Assembly (NCBI GenBank): GCA_900538575.1
Contig: UPZA01000011.1
Coordinates: 20,649 to 84,648, forward strand
Source of the DNA: an uncultured Ruminococcus sp.
Lineage (GTDB): Bacteria > Bacillota > Clostridia > Oscillospirales > Ruminococcaceae
Direction: 5' to 3'
Length of the DNA: 64,000 nucleotides
In this document: piece by piece, positions 43,052-52,013 of the stretch
Position numbering within the stretch: position 1 is the stretch's first letter
Layout: the number at the start of each line of letters is the position of its first letter
Translations under genes and position numbers: made by a program
Notes under the pieces: generated by a model
The model's database searches: none
What the model saw: only the letters and a program-made list of their open reading frames with translations
What the model was told of the DNA's origin: nothing

Positions 43052-43660
43052 ATGGGACAGATTAAAGTTGAAAAGAATGCAGGCGGGATTGACGGTCTTT
43101 GCATTATAGAACCTGCGGTTCATGGTGATAATCGCGGCTATTTTATGGAAACATATAATAAAAAGGATATGAATGAAGCCGGTCTTGACATGAATTTTGT
43201 ACAGGATAATCAATCATGCTCTAAAAAGGGCGTTCTCAGAGGACTTCATTTTCAGAAGCAGTATCCGCAGGGAAAGCTTGTTAGAGTTATAAGGGGAAGG
43301 GTATTTGATGTTGCTGTAGACCTAAGAATCGATTCGGAAACGTACGGCAGATGGCACGGCGTGGAGCTTACTGAAGATAATAAAAAGCAATTTTATATTC
43401 CCGAGGGCTTTGCTCATGGTTTTTTAGTATTGAGTGATATTGCTGAATTCTGCTATAAGGTAACCGATTTTTATCATCCCGGTGATGAGAGCGGTATAGC
43501 GTGGAATGATCCTGAAATAGGGATTATTTGGCCCGAGATTGTAGGAGAATACAGCGGCGGCGCTAATGCCGAGGGCTATACTCTTAAAGACGGAACGAGT
43601 CTGGTTTTAAGCGATAAGGATCAGATTTGGTTAGGTTTAAAAGATACCTTTAAATTTTAG
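43052..43660 (+). CDS. rfbC: dTDP-4-dehydrorhamnose 3,5-epimerase RfbC
   Basis: Cupin-fold epimerase acting on dTDP-4-keto-6-deoxyglucose. The 202 residues contain the start DGLCIIEPAVHGDNRGYFMETYN, the substrate segment QDNQSCSKKGVLRGLHFQ near 51-68 with the catalytic His, DLRIDSETYG near 91-100 and YIPEGFAHGFLVLSD near 118-132. It closes the dTDP-rhamnose set 3 nt after rfbD. Confidence 0.96.
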   Translation: MGQIKVEKNAGGIDGLCIIEPAVHGDNRGYFMETYNKKDMNEAGLDMNFVQDNQSCSKKGVLRGLHFQKQYPQGKLVRVIRGRVFDVAVDLRIDSETYGRWHGVELTEDNKKQFYIPEGFAHGFLVLSDIAEFCYKVTDFYHPGDESGIAWNDPEIGIIWPEIVGEYSGGANAEGYTLKDGTSLVLSDKDQIWLGLKDTFKF

Positions 43661-43683
43661 AAATAAAGTGTGGTAAAAGATAT

Positions 43684-44847
43684 ATGCAGAATGTTTTTAT
43701 TATCGGCTCAAAAGGAATTCCTGCTTCATATGGCGGATATGAAACTTTTGTAGATAAGCTTACTGAATATCATCAAACAAATGATAAAATAAAATATCAC
43801 GTAGCGTGCGCCGTTGACGATAACAAAGAGGTTGGAGAATTTATATATCATAACGCGCAATGCTTTAAAATTAAAAAGAAAAAGATCGGGCCTGCACAGG
43901 CAATTGTTTATGATATTGATGCATTAAAATATACAGTCAATTATATAAAAAAGAATAATATTGATAAAGCCGTTGTTTATATACTGGCCTGTCGTATAGG
44001 ACCATTTTTTAAAAGATATGTAAAGCAAATTCATTCGCTTGGCGGAAAAGTTTATGTTAACCCGGACGGTCATGAATGGAAAAGAGCAAAATGGTCTGCA
44101 CCTGTAAAAATGTACTGGAAGCTTTCAGAGCGTCTTATGGTCAAGCATTCCGATTTGCTTATATGCGACAGTAAAAATATAGAAAAATATATTCATGAAT
44201 CTTATGAAAAATATAATCCTAAAACAACATTTATAGCATACGGCGCCGAAACCGGAAAAAGCAGTCTTTCAGATGACGATGCGAAGCTTTTGGAATGGTA
44301 TAGGTCGAACAGTCTGTCTAAAAAGGAATATTATCTTGTAGTAGGCAGATTTGTACCTGAAAATAATTATGAAACAATGATCAGTGAATTTATGAAAAGC
44401 AAAACAAATAAAAATTTTGCTCTGATTACTAATGTTTCGGAAAAATTTCTTTTAGAACTAAAACGGAAGACGCAATTTGAAAAAGACGGAAGAATTAAGT
44501 TTGTAGGAACTGTTTATGATCAGGAATTGCTGATGAAAATTCGTGAAAACGCATACGGCTATTTTCACGGACATGAGGTTGGAGGTACAAATCCCAGCCT
44601 TTTGGAGGCTTTAAGCAGCATTGATTTAAACTTGCTGCTTGACGTTGGATTTAACAGGGAAGTGGCTGAAGATTCGGCTTTATATTGGAATAAAGATAAT
44701 AACAGCTTGGCTTTATTAATTAATAAAGTCGATAATATGCCTGAAAAAGAAATTGCAGAATATGCGTTAAAGGCGAAAAAAAGAATAGCTGAGAATTATA
44801 GTTGGGAATTGATTTGTAATTTGTATGAAAATTTGTTCATAAGTTAA
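43684..44847 (+). CDS. DUF1972-type GT4 glycosyltransferase, probable rhamnosyltransferase
   Basis: 387 residues. The N-terminal DUF1972 domain begins VFIIGSKGIPASYGGYETFVDKL, as in streptococcal and clostridial beta-1,4-rhamnosyltransferases (WchF/Cps2T group), which transfer rhamnose early in repeat-unit assembly. NPDGHEWKRAKWS near 130-142 is a family signature, and the C-terminal donor domain has GHEVGGTNPSLLEAL near 298-312. Placement directly after rfbC supports dTDP-rhamnose as donor. It acts on the cytoplasmic face of the membrane. Confidence 0.85.
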   Translation: MQNVFIIGSKGIPASYGGYETFVDKLTEYHQTNDKIKYHVACAVDDNKEVGEFIYHNAQCFKIKKKKIGPAQAIVYDIDALKYTVNYIKKNNIDKAVVYILACRIGPFFKRYVKQIHSLGGKVYVNPDGHEWKRAKWSAPVKMYWKLSERLMVKHSDLLICDSKNIEKYIHESYEKYNPKTTFIAYGAETGKSSLSDDDAKLLEWYRSNSLSKKEYYLVVGRFVPENNYETMISEFMKSKTNKNFALITNVSEKFLLELKRKTQFEKDGRIKFVGTVYDQELLMKIRENAYGYFHGHEVGGTNPSLLEALSSIDLNLLLDVGFNREVAEDSALYWNKDNNSLALLINKVDNMPEKEIAEYALKAKKRIAENYSWELICNLYENLFIS

Positions 44848-44864
44848 ATTTAAAGGGTGAAGTT

Positions 44865-46046
44865 ATGAAGATACTTGCAATCCATAATTTTCATAGAAAA
44901 GGTTCGGCAAGCGGAGATGACCAGGTTTTTAAGAATGAAACTGAATTGCTGGAAAGGCATGGTATCGAGGTTATAAGATATACTGTCTCAAATGATGATT
45001 TTGATAATTTAGGTGTAATAGGCAAAATAAAATTGACGTTAGGTATGCTATGGTCATTTAAAAATTATAAAAATGTTAAACGTATTATTGAAAAAGAAAA
45101 ACCTGATATAGTGCATATTCATACTTTTTTTCCTCTGTTATCACCGTCTATTTTATATGCGTCTAAAAGATCAGGCTGTAAGGTTGCGGCAACTTTACAC
45201 GATACGCGTTTTGTATGTCCGTGCGCCACTTCATTAAGGGGAACTGAGCTATGCAACGAATGCGGAGACGGTCGCTATTTCAGAATGTGTAAATATAAAT
45301 GCTTTAAAAATTCTTATTTCCAGAGTCTGATAGTTGCGTTTATTTTTAAATATCATAGGTATAAAAAATCATTTTATAAACAGATTGATAAATATATATG
45401 TTTGAATGATAATCAGATTAATTTATTAAAAAATATAGGATTTTGTTCTGACAAAATCATAAAAAAATATAATTTTGTTTCAGATGCTGAAGCTAATTTG
45501 CAGCCTAAAAAAATCCGCGGTATTCCTGAAAAATATGTTGTTTTTTACGGGAGAATCGGTGAAGAAAAGGGAATTCGGATACTTATGGACATTTGGAACC
45601 GGATTACTGATATTCCGATTGTAGTTATGGGTGGCGGTCCGCTGGAAGAAGAGTTTTCCTTGTGGGCTGAAAAGAAAGAAAACGTTTATTTTTTAGGTTA
45701 TACACAGCATGAGAAATGCTTAAATATAGTAAAATGCTCAGAATTCGTATTATTTCCATCTATATGGTATGAAGGCTGTTCAATGGTTGAGATTGAAGCG
45801 GAAAGTCTTGGAAAAGCAATAATCGCTACTGATTTGGGATTTTCAACTGAGGCTATTGAAAATGGCGTTAACGGATATAAGATAAAATTGGGAGATGTTG
45901 AGGGCTTTACTGAAACAATAAAGAAATTATGGAATGATCCTGTTGCTTGCCGGAATCTCGGCGTTAATGCGAGGTTAAGCTATGAGTCGAGATATTTGCC
46001 GGAGGATAATTTTCAGCAGCTTATAAAAATATATGAAAGCTTGTAG
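44865..46046 (+). CDS. GT4 family glycosyltransferase
   Basis: 393 residues with a GT-B fold. The N-terminal half carries IVHIHTFFPLLSPSIL and a cysteine-rich insert (CPCATSLRGTELCNECGDG) common in surface-polysaccharide GT4 enzymes. The C-terminal half has VVFYGRIGEEKGI near 221-233, VVMGGGPLEEEF and the EX7E-type donor site EGCSMVEIEAESLG near 304-317. Donor sugar and linkage cannot be assigned. The gene is 17 nt after the DUF1972 gene. Confidence 0.87.
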   Translation: MKILAIHNFHRKGSASGDDQVFKNETELLERHGIEVIRYTVSNDDFDNLGVIGKIKLTLGMLWSFKNYKNVKRIIEKEKPDIVHIHTFFPLLSPSILYASKRSGCKVAATLHDTRFVCPCATSLRGTELCNECGDGRYFRMCKYKCFKNSYFQSLIVAFIFKYHRYKKSFYKQIDKYICLNDNQINLLKNIGFCSDKIIKKYNFVSDAEANLQPKKIRGIPEKYVVFYGRIGEEKGIRILMDIWNRITDIPIVVMGGGPLEEEFSLWAEKKENVYFLGYTQHEKCLNIVKCSEFVLFPSIWYEGCSMVEIEAESLGKAIIATDLGFSTEAIENGVNGYKIKLGDVEGFTETIKKLWNDPVACRNLGVNARLSYESRYLPEDNFQQLIKIYESL

Positions 46047-46124
46047 CGCTGCATAGTGTTTTCATAAAATATTACAAGGATTTAAGTCAAATCCTGAAAA
46101 TAAGAATAGAGGCTAAACTTAAAA

Positions 46125-47219
46125 ATGAGGATAGGAATATTAACTCATCACTATGTAAAGAATTTTGGAGCTTATATGCAGGCAAACGCATTGATTTCAG
46201 TTATAAGAGAAAAATATTCTTTAGTAGATGTAGAAGTGGTTGATTATCGAATTTCAAAGCATGAACGTCGAAACGATATTCATTTCTTTGGATTTAAACC
46301 TACACGCGGAGATACTTTTTTGGGGCTTATTTCTAAGATCAGATTGTTTTTTACACATAAAAAATATGAGAATGCCATGCCGATGAGCAGAAGAGTAAAA
46401 ACGGCTGATGAAATCAATTCTTTGGGTTATGATCTGATTATTGTCGGAAGTGATGAGGTCTGGAATTTTAATGATATTGCATATTCTCCGTTAAAATTCG
46501 GAGAGAAAATCAATTGTCCAATTATAACGTATTCTGCCAGTACCGGTGGAAGTACGGTAATGGATGAACATATTCCGGAAGCTGTCAGAGCCGGTATCTT
46601 GAAGTTTGAGGATATCTCGGTAAGAGATGAAAAATCCGAAGAACTTGTTAAATCATTTACCGATAAAGAAGTTAAACGTACCTTAGATCCGGTGTTTTTA
46701 TATGATTATAAGCTTGTTTACCGAGCAAAGATAGAAAATATAGCTAAAAAAAAGCCTTATATATTAATATATGATTGTAATTTGGATTCGGAACAGGTTA
46801 GTATAATTCGGGATTTTGCTATGAAAAACGGAATGAATATTTTAGGAGCCGGAGAATATAGGAATTGGTATTCAACAGTTGAAACTACCAATATTACGCC
46901 TTATGAATGGGCTTATTTGTTTAAAAACGCTTGGGGAGTTATAACAGGCACATTTCACGGAACGTCATTTGCTATAAAGTATAATCGGCCATTTGCAGCA
47001 TATCTTACTGAAAAAAACCGTATTAACAAGGTCGGTTCTCTTTTAAGAGAGTTTCAGCTTGAAAAATGGATGGTGACGTTAAATATTAAACAGTCTTTGA
47101 TAGATACATTATTGAATAAAATTGATTATTCGTATGTTAATAAATTAATTTATGATAAAAGAGGCAAATCTCTGGAATATTTGTTCGGAAATATAGATAG
47201 GTTTTCAGGCGATAAATAA
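46125..47219 (+). CDS. Polysaccharide pyruvyl transferase family protein (first copy)
   Basis: 364 residues with the CsaB/WcaK-like fold: start GILTHHYVKNFGAYMQANAL, LIIVGSDEVWNF near 104-115 and the late GVITGTFHGTSFAIKYNRPF near 269-288, where the conserved His lies. Members add ketal-linked pyruvate from PEP to sugars, but many members of this family in Firmicutes loci are uncharacterised. The next gene, an F420-hydrogenase-beta-like protein, is its frequent neighbour. It sits 78 nt after the GT4 gene, with a small hairpin but no terminator in the gap. Confidence 0.82.
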   Translation: MRIGILTHHYVKNFGAYMQANALISVIREKYSLVDVEVVDYRISKHERRNDIHFFGFKPTRGDTFLGLISKIRLFFTHKKYENAMPMSRRVKTADEINSLGYDLIIVGSDEVWNFNDIAYSPLKFGEKINCPIITYSASTGGSTVMDEHIPEAVRAGILKFEDISVRDEKSEELVKSFTDKEVKRTLDPVFLYDYKLVYRAKIENIAKKKPYILIYDCNLDSEQVSIIRDFAMKNGMNILGAGEYRNWYSTVETTNITPYEWAYLFKNAWGVITGTFHGTSFAIKYNRPFAAYLTEKNRINKVGSLLREFQLEKWMVTLNIKQSLIDTLLNKIDYSYVNKLIYDKRGKSLEYLFGNIDRFSGDK

Positions 47220-47244
47220 AAAACGTGGAGTAGGTGAGAAGCAT

Positions 47245-48423
47245 TTGAATACTGTATGTGAAAAAAATAAATGTACCGGTTGTATGGCGTGTCTGGATAA
47301 ATGCAGCACAGGCGCGATATGTATAAAAGACGACATAAATTCTTATAACGCTGTAATAGACTTAGACGAATGTATTAAATGCGACGCTTGCCATAGAGTT
47401 TGTCAGAATAATAATAGCATTCAATTGACTGCGCCTGTATCTTGGTATCAAGGCTGGGCAAAATCCGAAGAAATCAGAGCAAAATCATCGTCAGGCGGAT
47501 TTGCGGCAGAGATTGCAAAGACGTTTATAAGAAACGGCGGTATTGTTTGCAGTTGTTCTTTTATTGCCGGCGATTTTAAATTCGATTTTGCATTTAACGA
47601 AAAGGACGCGGAAAAATTTACAGGTTCAAAATATGTAAAGAGCAATCCGTTAGGAATATATAATAAGATTTGTGAATATCTGAAAAAAGATAAAAAGGTA
47701 CTTTTCATTGGTTTGCCTTGTCAGGCGGCAGCTTTGAAAATATTTGCAGGAGAAAAATTAAGAGAAAATTTATACCTTATTGATCTGATATGTCATGGAA
47801 CACCTTCTCCGAAAAATCTTAAGCAATTTCTTTTACAATATAATATAGATTTGAATGAGCTTTCCGGAATAAGCTTCAGAAAAAAGAACGTATTTAAAAA
47901 ATCACCAAATGAGCGGCTTATTGAAATACCGGGAGCGTATGATTGCTATTCTTTAGCCTTTTTAAACCAGATCAATTATACTGAAAATTGCTATGAGTGT
48001 CCATACGCGAAAAGGGAAAGGGTATCTGACCTTACGTTAGGCGACTCGTGGGGGAGCGATCTGCCTGTTTATGAGCAGAAAAAGGGTATTTCGCTTGCAT
48101 TATGTCAAAATGAAAAAGGAAGGAAGCTTCTGGAACAAGCTGAACTTCATTTATATCCTGTTGATTTGGAAACGGCTATTATCCATAATCATCAGTTGGA
48201 AAAACCCTCTTCTAAGCCTCCGAAATATGAAAATTTTATTAAAATGCTTAAAGACAAAGGCAATTATAATCTTGCCGTTAAGAAGTGTCTTGCAAAAACA
48301 TATTTCAATCAAAGAATTAAGAAAATACTTATTAAGTTGAAAATACTAAACAAAGGCTTTTCGCCATATATGATTTCAGTGGAAAATAAAAGATCTTTAA
48401 ACTTGGAAATAAATAAGGAATGA
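47245..48423 (+). CDS. Ferredoxin / coenzyme F420 hydrogenase beta-subunit-like protein
   Basis: 392 residues from a TTG start with GGTGAG upstream. Two 4Fe-4S ferredoxin motifs lie at the N-terminus: Cys10, 13, 16, 20 and Cys43, 46, 49, 53. The FrhB/FdhB N- and C-terminal domains follow, with SSGGFAAEIAKT near 80-91, GLPCQAAALK near 154-163, CHGTPSP, and a third cysteine cluster CYECPYAKRERVSDLTLGDSWG near 249-270. True F420 enzymes belong to methanogens; this branch lives in polysaccharide loci beside pyruvyl transferases. It may deliver electrons to a sugar modification. Function is unproven. Confidence 0.8.
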   Translation: MNTVCEKNKCTGCMACLDKCSTGAICIKDDINSYNAVIDLDECIKCDACHRVCQNNNSIQLTAPVSWYQGWAKSEEIRAKSSSGGFAAEIAKTFIRNGGIVCSCSFIAGDFKFDFAFNEKDAEKFTGSKYVKSNPLGIYNKICEYLKKDKKVLFIGLPCQAAALKIFAGEKLRENLYLIDLICHGTPSPKNLKQFLLQYNIDLNELSGISFRKKNVFKKSPNERLIEIPGAYDCYSLAFLNQINYTENCYECPYAKRERVSDLTLGDSWGSDLPVYEQKKGISLALCQNEKGRKLLEQAELHLYPVDLETAIIHNHQLEKPSSKPPKYENFIKMLKDKGNYNLAVKKCLAKTYFNQRIKKILIKLKILNKGFSPYMISVENKRSLNLEINKE

Positions 48424-48427
48424 TTTA

Positions 48428-49315
48428 ATGGTTACATTTTCAATTATTACGGCGTTTTATTATGGGAATCAATATCTGCCTAATCTAATAAAAATTGCCG
48501 AAAATAACAAGAAAAGATTAAATGAAGCGTTTCCGGATTCTGCTGTGGAGTTGATTATTGTCAATGACAGTCCTGAAATTAGCGTAGAGCTGCCAAGCTA
48601 TGATTCTTCTGTTAGTGTAAAAGTTGTTAATCATATCAGAAATTCCGGTATTCATCAGACGCGAATAACAGGTCTGAATAATTCCGGCGGTGATTTTATA
48701 GTTTTTCTTGATCAGGATGACGATTTGGCCGACGACTGTTTATTAGAAGAATATAAAACTATAGGTAAAAGTGATGTTGTCGTAGCAAACGCATATATCG
48801 AGCGTCAGGACGGTACTAAAGCTCTGCACTTTAAAAGTAAAGGACAGTTTAAAAATGCTTTTGAAATAGAGCCTTATATTAAGGGGCATAATCAAATTAT
48901 TTCTCCCGGACAGTGCTTGATTCGCAAGTCGTCAATTCCAAGAGAGTGGACCAGGTTTGTGATAAGGAAAAATGGTTCAGATGATTTGTTTTTATGGATG
49001 CTTTTGATATTGAGTAAAAAGAAATTTGAAAAATATGAAAGACCGTTATATACGCATAAATTTACGGGGAATAATTTATCTGCTGAAGAAACTAAAATGG
49101 CAAAATCAAGTATAGAAATAGCCGCATACATGAGAAAAATCAGCTATTTCCCTAAAAAATTTATTTCTGCTTTTGTCAGAAACAGAAAAATTAAAATTGC
49201 TTTAAATGAAGCTTCAACATGGACCAGATTAGCAGTTATAATTAAAAACATTGACATAATTGCGCCAAAGCTAATTTGGAAAGCAAGAGGAAAAATCGGT
49301 AAATTTGACTTTTAA
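48428..49315 (+). CDS. GT2 family glycosyltransferase
   Basis: 295 residues, GT-A fold. The N-terminal SIITAFYYGNQYLPNLI, the nucleotide-binding LIIVNDSPE near 46-54, and the metal motif FLDQDDDL near 97-104 are typical. The acceptor part has SDDLFLWMLL near 182-191. A basic C-terminus suggests membrane-surface attachment. Donor sugar unknown. Lies 4 nt after the FrhB-like gene. Confidence 0.85.
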   Translation: MVTFSIITAFYYGNQYLPNLIKIAENNKKRLNEAFPDSAVELIIVNDSPEISVELPSYDSSVSVKVVNHIRNSGIHQTRITGLNNSGGDFIVFLDQDDDLADDCLLEEYKTIGKSDVVVANAYIERQDGTKALHFKSKGQFKNAFEIEPYIKGHNQIISPGQCLIRKSSIPREWTRFVIRKNGSDDLFLWMLLILSKKKFEKYERPLYTHKFTGNNLSAEETKMAKSSIEIAAYMRKISYFPKKFISAFVRNRKIKIALNEASTWTRLAVIIKNIDIIAPKLIWKARGKIGKFDF

Positions 49316-49366
49316 ATATAGTAAAAAATAATCAATTTAAGAGTCAGTTGAATATGGTGACGTTAT

Positions 49367-50686
49367 ATGGGTAATATTTTACAATCAAATAAAATATATA
49401 ATTATATACTTTTTATAATGATGAGCGTATCGTCACTTGTTGTTTTGCAATTTGGCGGCAGAACATTATTTCTATTTGTTCAAATTATATTCTGTGTTTT
49501 TTGCTTTATTAAAGAAAAAAAAATAGTTTTCTTAAAATATAATATAATAAATTTGATTTTTTTGGAATTGATAATTTGTACAATTGTATCGTTAACAAGC
49601 GATATGAGATATTCCTATAAAAAGTCCGCATTCTTTTTAGCGTTATATTCTTTTATTCTGTACTTTACGGCTTGTTATGTTTATTTATTATTAAAAAGAA
49701 ATTTCAGAATTTGGATTATTTTAAAAAAAGGTATAAAATTAATGTGTTTAATTCAGCTTTTCTGGATTCCAATACAGTATATCTTTTATCATTTTGCGGG
49801 AATTGATTTGAATCGTTTAATTTTTGTTGATACTTTACATCTTGTAAAAAACGCTTCTTTTATAAGAAGCTGGGAATACTTCCCATCTGGTTTTTCATGG
49901 CATTCGGCAATATTGGCGCCGGTTTTTGTAATAGCGTTTGTATTATTTAAAAATACGTATTTAAGAATTTTAATAATAGTAGAGTCATTAATATGCGGCA
50001 ACTCAACTTCGTTTATCGGTGTTGTAATATGTATTATAATTTTAGGGTTAAATAAGTTAAAGAATATAAAAATATCAAGAAAAATAAACCCTGTTAAAAT
50101 AATTGTATTTACAGCAGCCTTTATTATATTTTTTATAGTTATTTTAAAAACCGGATTATTTGAAGCGCTATTAGAAAGAATGCATTATTTAATTAATCGA
50201 ATAAAAAATCCTTCAACCGATACAAGCGCGTCAGTTCATATCGGATATTTTACTAAGTACCCTGAAATATTAAAAAACAGCTCTTTAGCCCAATGCTTAT
50301 TCGGATACGGTCAAGGATGCTCAGGTTATCCTATTACTATTATGGAGGGGCAATATAGTCATTTGGACAGTTGGTCAATTGAAAGCGACATTGTAAGCAT
50401 ACTTGTTTCACGGGGAATTATTGGATTTCTTTGCTATTATACATTTCTTATATATATATACATTAAGGGTCGAAAACTAGATTATAGATATTCCGCGGTC
50501 ATTATACCAATTATTATACAGGGATTTGGATACAATGTACAATGGGACTATATATTTTTTATAGAAATATTACTATTTATTTCTATAAAAATGAAAATAA
50601 ATTTTTTTGAAATCGAATGTGATAAGAAAAAAGGTCTGAACCTAAAAAATCTTGTTTTTGATTTAATGTCAAAAAACAAAAATTAA
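49367..50686 (+). CDS. Wzy-like O-antigen/capsule polymerase
   Basis: 439 residues with about 10-12 membrane segments and no soluble catalytic domain. A large external loop between about 275 and 345 includes SVHIGYFTKYPEIL and LFGYGQGCSGYP; such a G-x-G-x-G loop before the late segments is common in Wzy polymerases. The codon usage is strongly AT-rich. Only one such protein is seen, alongside one Wzx-like flippase at 61170-62714, in line with a Wzx/Wzy-dependent pathway. The assignment rests on topology and context. Confidence 0.75.
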   Translation: MGNILQSNKIYNYILFIMMSVSSLVVLQFGGRTLFLFVQIIFCVFCFIKEKKIVFLKYNIINLIFLELIICTIVSLTSDMRYSYKKSAFFLALYSFILYFTACYVYLLLKRNFRIWIILKKGIKLMCLIQLFWIPIQYIFYHFAGIDLNRLIFVDTLHLVKNASFIRSWEYFPSGFSWHSAILAPVFVIAFVLFKNTYLRILIIVESLICGNSTSFIGVVICIIILGLNKLKNIKISRKINPVKIIVFTAAFIIFFIVILKTGLFEALLERMHYLINRIKNPSTDTSASVHIGYFTKYPEILKNSSLAQCLFGYGQGCSGYPITIMEGQYSHLDSWSIESDIVSILVSRGIIGFLCYYTFLIYIYIKGRKLDYRYSAVIIPIIIQGFGYNVQWDYIFFIEILLFISIKMKINFFEIECDKKKGLNLKNLVFDLMSKNKN

Positions 50687-50710
50687 ATTTATATTTTAAG
50701 GAAATGAAAT

Positions 50711-51616
50711 ATGTATAAAAATAAATCTGTATCTGTTATTTTATTAATGTATAATCCTAATTTTTTTAAGTTAAAAAAGACAATAGAGTCAATCTTACAG
50801 CAGGAAAATATTGATTTTGAATTGATTATTGCTGACGATGCTTCTGAAAATAATCTATTTACTGAGATAAGTGAATTATTGAAAAAATATGAATTTAATG
50901 ATTTTATATTCATTAATAATAGCAAGAATACAGGTACGGTAATTAATTGCTGTAATGCTTTAAATAAATCGTCAGGGGAATATGTATTGTTTATATCACC
51001 GGGAGATTATTTAGCTGATAATGATGTTCTAAATGGTTTGTATAATTTTTCTAAAAAGAATAAATATTTAATTACCTTTGGCAAACCTGTTTGTTATAAT
51101 TTAAATAATAACGGTGAAATTCAAATATTCGATAATATAAAAATTCCGCTGCATCCGGAATATTTTTCAGACGAATATTCAATAAAATTTCAAAAATTAA
51201 TGTTTTTTTATAATAATTATATTTTAGGACCATGTTATTTTCGCGAAAGAAATACTGCGCTAAAATATTTTAATATAATTAAGGAGCATTGTAAATATGT
51301 AGAAGATAATACGTCAACAGCCTTTGCATTAATGGACGGAGTAAAACTTAATTATTATAAAAGCAATATAATTTATTATGAGTATGGTACGGGAGTATCA
51401 ACGTCTAAAAGTCAAGAATGGAAAAGAATTTTAGAAAAAGATTTTGAAAATAATTTTTCAGCGTTAAAAAAGAAATATCCCAATGATAGAATAGTCGATT
51501 TTTTCTATAATAAAAACAAAATAAAAAGGGTAATTAAACATCCTATAATTTCACTTATCATTTTAAAAATGAAATTATTTAGAGTAATTGAAGGGAGAAA
51601 AAATGCAGGTAGTTAA
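50711..51616 (+). CDS. GT2 family glycosyltransferase
   Basis: 301 residues. The GT-A start VSVILLMYNPNFFKLKKTI, the ELIIADDASENN near 37-48 and SPGDYLAD near 97-104 in place of the usual DxDD motif mark it as a GT2 protein whose metal site is atypical. The gene is very AT-rich like the preceding one. Its end overlaps the next gene's start by 14 nt. Donor and acceptor unknown. Confidence 0.78.
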   Translation: MYKNKSVSVILLMYNPNFFKLKKTIESILQQENIDFELIIADDASENNLFTEISELLKKYEFNDFIFINNSKNTGTVINCCNALNKSSGEYVLFISPGDYLADNDVLNGLYNFSKKNKYLITFGKPVCYNLNNNGEIQIFDNIKIPLHPEYFSDEYSIKFQKLMFFYNNYILGPCYFRERNTALKYFNIIKEHCKYVEDNTSTAFALMDGVKLNYYKSNIIYYEYGTGVSTSKSQEWKRILEKDFENNFSALKKKYPNDRIVDFFYNKNKIKRVIKHPIISLIILKMKLFRVIEGRKNAGS

Positions 51617-52013
51617 ATATGTGTTTCAGCCTCACGGCGATGACCGCGGACAGTTGGTTGCGCTTGAAGAGTTTATTGATATACCATTTGAAATCAAGCG
51701 CGTGTATTACATGTATGAAACAGGAGAAGGCGTAAGAAGAGGTTTTCACGCACACAAATCGCTGGAGCAAATACTAATCTGTATTCATGGGACATGTAAA
51801 ATTCTTTTGGATAACGGTTTTGAAAAGAAAATTGTTCCACTGGAAAAACCATACGAAGGATTGTACATATCTAATGATATGTGGAGAGAAATGTATGATT
51901 TTTCTCCCGACGCAGTATTGCTTGTATTAGCGTCGGATTTATACGATGAATCGGATTATATTCGAGATTATGACGAATTTATAAAAATGGTAAATAGTAA
52001 GGAGAAGCCGTAA
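51603..52013 (+). CDS. FdtA/QdtA-like dTDP-4-keto-6-deoxyglucose 3,4-ketoisomerase
   Basis: Cupin (WxcM-like) enzyme that moves the keto group from C4 to C3 of dTDP-4-keto-6-deoxyglucose. The ATG at 51603 has AAGGGAG at 5 nt. The 136 residues have the family start QPHGDDRGQLVALE, the conserved GFHAHKSLEQILICIHGT with catalytic histidines near 46-63, and NDMWREM near 90-96. FdtA gives the galacto and QdtA the gluco product; sequence by eye does not decide. The stop overlaps the next ATG as TAATG. Confidence 0.88.
   Translation: MQVVKYVFQPHGDDRGQLVALEEFIDIPFEIKRVYYMYETGEGVRRGFHAHKSLEQILICIHGTCKILLDNGFEKKIVPLEKPYEGLYISNDMWREMYDFSPDAVLLVLASDLYDESDYIRDYDEFIKMVNSKEKP

Noticed and set aside
46077..46095. 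Hairpin between the GT4 gene and the first pyruvyl transferase gene
   Set aside because: Seven base pairs, AT-rich and no T-tract; too weak to call a terminator.
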